Positions 63,001 to 64,000 of a stretch of 64,000 bases of DNA are shown one piece after another. The number at the start of each line of letters is the position of its first letter. Position 1 is the first letter of the stretch. The stretch lies in NCBI GenBank assembly GCA_937902925.1, contig CALFNN010000047.1, forward strand, positions 1-64,000, written 5' to 3'. The notes under the pieces are model-generated. The model had not been told where the DNA came from. It was given only the letters and a program-made list of their open reading frames with translations, and made no database searches. This DNA is from an uncultured Opitutaceae bacterium. Lineage in GTDB: Bacteria > Verrucomicrobiota > Verrucomicrobiia > Opitutales > Opitutaceae. The translations under genes and the position numbers were made by a program.

Positions 63001-64000
63001 CCTGCCGAACATCCCGGTCGTGCTTTCGGTCGGCGTGACCGGCGCGGGTCCCTTCAGTTATCAGTGGCAAAAGAACGGGAACCCCATCGGCAGCGCCACC
63101 GGTCCGACCTACTCGATCGCCAGCCCCGTCGCTTCCGATGCCGGGAGTTACACCGTCGCGGTCACGTCGCCGGCCGGCACGTTCACGAGCGCTCCCGCCA
63201 TCCTGTCCGTCCCGACTGTCCCGGTCATTCTTGACCAGCCGACCGCGCGCCGCGTGGTGGCTGGAGGCAAGGTTCTGTTCCGCGTGTCCGCCAGCACGGC
63301 GACGGGCGGCGCCTCGCTCACCTACAAGTGGCAGAAGAACGGCACCGATATCGGCGGCGCGACCGCTTCCGACTATACAATCCCGAGCGTCGCTGCCGGC
63401 GATGCCGCGAGCTACTCGGTCGTCGTCAGCGACGGCACGAACAACATCTCCAGCCAGAACGCGGTGCTCACGGTGCTGACGCCCGATCCCGTGTTGTGGC
63501 AGCAGTTCACGGAGTTCGCGGGTGAACAATCGCTCGAGCGCACGATCAATGACGGCAACGGGCACGTTTACGTGCCATGGGGAATCTACGACCGCAACGA
63601 CGACATGGTTGCCGGCCGGGTGATGGGAGCGCTCGTGCGGCTCAATGTGAGCGACGGCTCGCTCGATCCAACCTTCAAGCTCGACCCGCGCTACAGTCGC
63701 GCCTCGCACGTGGCCTTCCAATCCGACGGCCGGCTCATCGTCGCTGTGACCGTGGGCGACGTCGATTCCGTGATCCGCGTCGACACGACCGGCGCAGTGG
63801 ATGGGACATTCCAGGCGCCGCTCTTTGCGCGGGGCATCCGGTTCGTCACCGTGCAGCCGGATGGCAACGTGCTGGTCGCGGCATCGGAACTGCCGCACGT
63901 CGATGCGCCCGCGGGGGCGCTGGCCAGCGCCGCAGCCGGGGTCTTCCGACTCAATGGAGCCAATGGTCATCTCGACGGCGGCTTCACGACGGCCGCGCTA
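48029..64000 (+). CDS. Giant exported Ig-like/beta-propeller repeat protein (partial)
   Basis: The reading frame opens at 48029 and stays open to the window edge: 5,324 codons without a stop. A signal peptide (MKTRSLLPRLALVCLGLLAS) precedes alternating modules: Ig-like (~25-215); YCF48/BNR-like propeller (~220-838; repeats of the type FVAVGxxGxIxTSxDG); Ig; propeller (~920-1490); Ig and He_PIG (~1495-1665); propeller (~1667-2238); two Ig; propeller (~2419-2978); two Ig; delta-60 repeats (~3168-3920; GSLDTSFxxG...QxDGKIVxxGxF); three Ig; delta-60 (~4187-4979); two Ig; and a third delta-60 block beginning at ~5151. Such proteins are surface or extracellular adhesins or scaffolds. The C-terminal sorting signal lies beyond the window. 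Two propellers are recent duplicates. Confidence 0.9.
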   Translation, partial: MKTRSLLPRLALVCLGLLASETRAAPTISSQPFAATVSSGNNITLSVRATPLSGSLSFQWRKNTGSVVTGTFLSVVTTVNGDGSTTSALNFSNPQVADAGNYDVIVTDGSGNVTSSTAVVAITDDPPSITGQSEPFLYAPMGGTARLFANVVGSTPFTMQWKRDGVGLDGPYYGTSVSTIDVANLAAGQFGTYTLEISNAYGSTVSQPILVTQTSAAPYHNWSFRNPTPQGNSLNSLTIGSARLVAVGAGGLILTSSDGGNSWQGQSGGIMQALNYVTYDAAKSQYLYGGGFTQIATAPDAPTLTWTTHYPAGANESYPGIATDGSRYVAVGGDFSTKPISAVARISTDGGLTWTTQVHPGVNLALTSVAFGAPKFVAVGPSGTVLNSTDGTSWGAVTFSPSAPTANFNRIVFANGTFVAVGNGGIIYTSTDGATFTQQTNANTNNLFSVARVSGSGGTALWAAVGANATVLTSADNGITWSAALAPGPTTLALNDIQSDGTNVYIVGQAGRILKSTSAASFTAASLTELSFSVQSDYSNTINDVIWDATTSQFVAVAATGNIHTSPDGMSWTRSASLPALGFIGGVARFGSQFLAAANAHIATSSDGQNWTDPGAISGASGFNSIAASASVAVAVGAGGKIFKSSTGTAWTAAASPGSGNTGSVLNRVVYGNGRFMAVGGNNNGGTSIVIRTSTDGDSWTTLNPGTVGQLWGVDYGNGIWMAIGSGTSSGGGAFILRSSDNGTTWQRDNLPGATFAYSLRYLNGAWYFVGSSSVLGVSHDNGDDWEYVPLSARPAVQTMRGVAVGNGYMVIVGNDSTILRSANENNPPSIAVQPPLSQSVVQGSTAMISVTAGQSVSTTYQWRKNGTNISTVSNPSAASPTLVLPNVQAADLANYDVVITNSVASTTSSPARLLQSPASGDTFPNFAWRNPLPAGGTLQTVIFAQSKFVAAGVGGRVLTSTDGSIWTPSLNPMPVESIYGLAYDGTRFIAAGSSGRIFTATDPTGVWTQRASAPQWLNGVTVAGANYVAIGGNGAIYASTDGSNGANWSAATSPTNNQLQAVAGTTGHYVAVGQNGTILHSTNATNWTVVAAPAGYASQQLNGVAFVNNQFVIVGSNGSVLSSPDGTAGTWTAHTNPFGDWLRSVVYDGSKYVVTGDGNAALVSTDLDNWSRYSVPTNTPWNGLAYNGSDTFVAVGGGGEIWTSANAQNWFSHGANGGANRLADLAATPDGGFLTVGSSGTVAFSDDGVQWTRLVTPVSNWMNAVALSDQVAVAVSSFGDIAVTTDGRNWVNRTVGDHVSNNGVVFAQGRFVTVGDNGTFRTSTDGFNWTTSSIAGLTNSLRSVAALGNLFIAVGDQGRIYTSPDGTNWTARVSGTSQNLQRVRVIDGTVFAVGDNRTVLISADGTAWLSVAQSTDYNTFGYSYHDITHLPDGFYIASSQGQFVKSPTLSTTDASTWTRVAQLGFGENLNAIAVSSGKVVVAGDGGTVMESALPAAAAAPAITLAPAAQAASVGGNVLLSVGATGAGPLSYQWQRNGTDVPGATAAVLILANTQTAASGSYTVVVSGPGGAPATSSAVTVSVGAPVIGSSLTASGTAGVPFTYNIGASNSPTGYGASGVPAGLSFNSATGVISGTPSAGVFTVTISATNAGGTDTRNLALFIAAAGSDTFPNFAWRNPLPAGGTLQTVIFAQNQFVAAGVGGRVLTSPGGSVWTPSANPMPVETIYGLAYDGTRFIAVGSSGKIFTSADPTAVWTQRASAPQWFYGVTVVGSKYVAVGGNGTIYTSTDGSNGANWSAATSPTNNSLQAVAGTTGHFVAVGQNGTLLHSTDAATWTIVAAPSGYASTQFNGVVYLNNQFVVVGANGSVLSSPDGTAGSWTAHVTGNGDWLHTVAYDGTNYVVATDGNSVYVSSDLTSWSFHPLPVNTPLFALTYNGVDTFVAVGGGGEIWSSTNTTNWTSRGATGGAYRMIDLTTLPNGNFLAVGSSGLTAVSADGVSWVRSHLPNSNWSNGVAASASVIVAVSGFGDIATSTDGISWLNHPVGDNFSNNGVAYGQNTFVAVGDQGRFRTSSDGSSWNTGSIGGLSSSLRSVAAFGNLFIAVGDLGKIYTSTDGSNWTLRTSGTTLNLQRVRVLDGTAFALGDNRTVLVSTDGTTWLPVAQPTDYNTFGYGYHDITHLPDGYYIASSQGLFIKSPTLSTTDASTWTRVTQLAFGENLNAIAVSGGKVVIAAEGGTLMESALPAAGAAPAITLPPAAQTAFTGSNLLLSVGATGTGPLTYQWKKDGNDIAGATAAVLVLANAQPGATGSYTVVVSGSGGSPATSAGAAVTVNAVVAPVITSLPIAAQVITSGANLSVTATGTGPLAYQWYHGLPGDISSPVSTNPNYTTPALNSSEHYWVRVSNGGGSVDSVATTAYAFTPVNPGNLSNGINGLAYGNSTYVAVANGNTVLTSSDNGVSWTRQIGLNGNSLRGVAFGGGTFVAVGDNGTIRTSTNNGATWTTATSGSNQLSGVIYDGTQFVAVGFNSTVLTSPTGTVWTTQSLGASGVNLQGIAFGGSTLTYVAVGQNGTIYTSTNTTSWNAHTSGTANTLFGAAFGAGKFVAVGNSGTILVSSDAAGSSWSAATSGTTNNLNTVVFGNSLFITGGGSPVSSPDGTTWTNNSFIPANSGSNGSSVNASVYANSQFVMAGFAGAVFTSPTGAVNSWTLRDTLFTTNVNDAIYAGGRLVLAGNSGVIAVFPDGGTPALRSPAVGGVTNALRRLAYGKGLYVAVGDSGRILTSPDGLIWTNRTFGSTNYTAVAYGNGLFVAAGAGGVYVTSPDGLSWTTGAGTIGNAIINAIDYGASVFVAVDSAGGIYTSSTGSGWAAQSSPVGTALNHVVFAGGRFVAVGANSVVLTSPAGTNWTAQNLGTTGIALNKVAYGDGLYLAVHSGPSNSSLIFFSRDGSAWASTSPGGGVVNQFNTTSATYGNGSFIVSGPGGVTVRTLPAADSVYIATQPVATTTVTPGTSATLSVTANGAGLSYQWYSGVSGDTSAPVAGGTSATLVTPVITQSRNFWVRVTGGGTTVDSAASAISGNAAPPSISTPPAASSITAGQTANFSVQASGTGTLTYQWLRSGVPIPTATSVGYSIPGASRTDADYYSVAVSDGFNTTVSAPALLSVAPNSYPQGLQLDPNFAVNIEATGSQNTINKIAFAPNNKFIAAGDFRFVSTTVNSTTASATINRVARFNTDGSLDPTFAPTLVGASPLLAVGAQTIGVNAGKVIIAGPISVVAVGTDTRRLVRLNADGSLDTTFSINGGAGVVGGQVNAVIVQPADDKVVVVGTFTFFNNLTRNRIVRLNADGSLDGSFYADVNGNINAAALQSDGRILIGGSFTVVDNQTRNRLARLNSDGTLDTSFNPAVSGVPAAGADNTVNAIAVTTDGSNKIVIGGSFLNYNNNAVTRLARITSTGAFDAGLAAFNNTVLDLACPTDGTIYVAGSFTTVNNVATVSSVAVARLVRLTSAGAVDTGFNPGATAINGNVNTLAFDATGNTLLAGGSFSSVNNASHATLARFTSTGTLDAAVNPTIRTNATPTAIAALPNGQVLVAGNFTSVGGVPRFNIARFNLSNGSLDGSYNSGATPNTSVAGNINALVIGGDGKATIVGGFTAVGGTSINRIARLKATDGTLDPSFNPGSGANITPTFLIEQPDGKLIFGSATSFTYNGVTRSGLVRVAPDGSLDANFVPPAFNNTVVAAAVQADGKIVVVGSFTQIGTTTENFVARLNASDGSLDTSFSVGSGPNSAPSAVAVQADGHILIGGNFTTFAGSTRTRIARLNSGVNGQTDGSLDAFVPSDGGPSSTVTGFLVQEDGKIVVRGNFSSVTNGTPNSFVAIRYSASGTRDTSLVAEGLGSATGLVVLDDGTMVAIGATFANFSDIRWGVAHFVAGSPIAITQQPQSTTVDAGTANVPLSVGATGTGPITYQWWKDGVQIPGATTSSLNFNPVQFSDGANYSVDVANLFGTISSNVASLTVNTKPIVNAVSPNQTIDPQGMVTIGVDYDDSPEDSVLQWYKDNVLIPGANGDPFTIASVKPGDAGSYHLVLTNSKGTTTSPDIVITVSGKPAIVTPPVSAAVSLGGSTTLTVSASGPGSLSYQWRKNGVALAGQTNPTLVLTNISAGDAAQYDVVVTNASGGTASPAASVVIHSPLLDEGFAPPLLSSPVAGAGVAVLSDGSIVQGNNAGSPTLLRQRTGSLVRYLADGTRDNAFDYKFPADLGTAFAIAALPDGRFLASLAYQRGVGAPPRGRLALFANDGTPDLSFTPYDYDLLTSSAGQIRGILPLFDGSNQFVAVLAAGAFTNLNGTGRAGLARFNANGTLDPNFNVCTMTLNGSSSGVLARPAIDGNGKIVVAGDFGFFNGIAVPGVARLNADGTTDTSFVPWNFTRASGIRGIVIQSTNKIVLGGRFTVDGVVNIPFIRLNLDGSLDRTFNLSTIAQVNGNTVFVNSMAPLANDRFVAAETTLRVCNADGSPDGSFTSPSLINISSSANASFSTVVPVTGGYVAAGVFDLVNFRSQPNLIKLDTAGNVQPFTAETWGAVNLPFTFARTNSGRVLAAVASSQTPTGLADLMPDGSLATTPFSAAFANISSVSSINALPDGRIFAIVTNGTTGGTELRRALADGTPDSALTTIAPPAGPAIDRAFILPDGRPLVYSNSAGAQDIVNGTETVRRLNLDGSVDGGFNAVFPGVAPTVTRDGTNVITFAESLGIEPFTTDSNGSVYLRYRAAGGLVRFERLLANGSADPNFATITVPEITADRGAFTGTFTDPQRPTAGTLSLAFTAARRREFLDAAVQSTGKIIVAGEFSSITINGVTTPAPGLVRLNGDGTLDSTFAMGNGPQWTATPAKNGLVPAVEAMVQQSDGRLLLVGNFEAYDGTAAPGIVRINADGSRDSSYAAPVARRGGGSFWPEMQLQNDGSVLLMGSYVVPGETYARGLVRMLNPVTNIGIPPQSQFILPNIPVVLSVGVTGAGPFSYQWQKNGNPIGSATGPTYSIASPVASDAGSYTVAVTSPAGTFTSAPAILSVPTVPVILDQPTARRVVAGGKVLFRVSASTATGGASLTYKWQKNGTDIGGATASDYTIPSVAAGDAASYSVVVSDGTNNISSQNAVLTVLTPDPVLWQQFTEFAGEQSLERTINDGNGHVYVPWGIYDRNDDMVAGRVMGALVRLNVSDGSLDPTFKLDPRYSRASHVAFQSDGRLIVAVTVGDVDSVIRVDTTGAVDGTFQAPLFARGIRFVTVQPDGNVLVAASELPHVDAPAGALASAAAGVFRLNGANGHLDGGFTTAAL
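50801..52790 (+). repeat. Internal duplication of the giant gene, copy 1
   Basis: The stretch opening with FPNFAWRNPLPAGGTLQTVI aligns with 53042 onward at a constant offset of exactly 2,241 bases (747 codons). The offset is unchanged at the far end (TCGGCGCTG at 52502 against TCCGCGCTG at 54743), so there is no net indel. The unit is one propeller plus one Ig domain. Confidence 0.85.
53042..55031 (+). repeat. Internal duplication of the giant gene, copy 2
   Basis: Second copy of the propeller-plus-Ig unit, in the same frame and at a fixed offset of 2,241 bases from copy 1. Many stretches remain nearly identical at base level, including synonymous positions, pointing to recent duplication or gene conversion. 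Confidence 0.85.

Noticed and set aside
60278-63970. A long minus-strand open frame opposite the giant gene (and another at 58802-60262)
   Set aside because: They are artefacts of repetitive, G+C-rich codons. The product lacks recognisable domains, and the plus strand reads clear delta-60 and Ig-like repeats.
1-64000. tRNA, rRNA and CRISPR arrays
   Set aside because: Intergenic stretches were read for tRNA-like arms and for regularly spaced short repeats; none was found. The repeats after 48 kb are coding domain repeats.

Overview
The window is high in G+C and reads like a member of the Verrucomicrobiota, most likely the family Opitutaceae. This is an inference from gene content, because no rRNA or other marker gene is present. 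The clues are Tat-exported sulfatase and GHL6-type proteins, a formylglycine-enzyme-like/rhamnogalacturonan-lyase fusion, GH9 and GH5-like hydrolases, several TonB_C-repeat proteins, a GxxExxY gene bounded by ATCTGCGG-type repeats, and one giant Ig-like/beta-propeller secreted protein. No tRNA, rRNA or CRISPR array was seen.

Layout. 1-2.9 kb is a lower-G+C accessory strip: a GxxExxY nuclease-like gene inside inverted repeats, with a deleted sister copy beside it; a type II toxin-antitoxin pair whose ParE toxin is frameshifted; and small orphan genes. 2.9-9.4 kb holds aminopeptidase P overlapping a serine hydrolase, a large GH9-like secreted protein with a changed DAGD motif, and a divergent esterase. 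9.5-12.7 kb is a minus-strand run: two related small exported peptides with a shared upstream motif, a cupin gene overlapping a DUF2007 gene, a GNAT acetyltransferase, a haem-binding protein and a DUF4202 protein. 12.9-17.9 kb is one 1650-residue DUF4011/SF1-helicase/Vsr-like nuclease/DUF3320 protein of the Hhe anti-phage type. 18-22.6 kb has a cysteine-cluster protein, an isochorismatase-fold protein without its cysteine, a sulfatase, a SnoaL-like protein and glycyl-tRNA synthetase. The synthetase contains a sharply lower-G+C internal patch.

22.7-40.7 kb is dominated by envelope and carbohydrate functions: a five-unit TonB_C protein, a GHL6 protein, the FGE-like/PL11 fusion, an LTXXQ-type periplasmic protein, an HtrA protease, an orphan MacB-type permease, a BlaI/BlaR1-type pair whose peptidase is fused to STN and TonB_C domains, a cyclase, a GH5-like hydrolase with a DUF962 membrane protein, and two more TonB_C proteins. 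40.9-47.2 kb is a compact locus of somewhat lower G+C: a long DyP peroxidase, a hybrid histidine kinase (HisKA-HATPase-REC-HPt) whose ribosome site overlaps the peroxidase stop, an unrecognised 298-residue protein, and a LuxR-type response regulator. This is the best candidate for an undescribed peroxidase-linked signalling system.

From 48,029 to the end of the window a single uninterrupted reading frame (at least 5,324 codons, cut by the window edge) encodes an exported protein. It alternates Ig-like domains with YCF48/BNR-like and delta-60-repeat propellers, and contains an exact-period 747-residue internal duplication.
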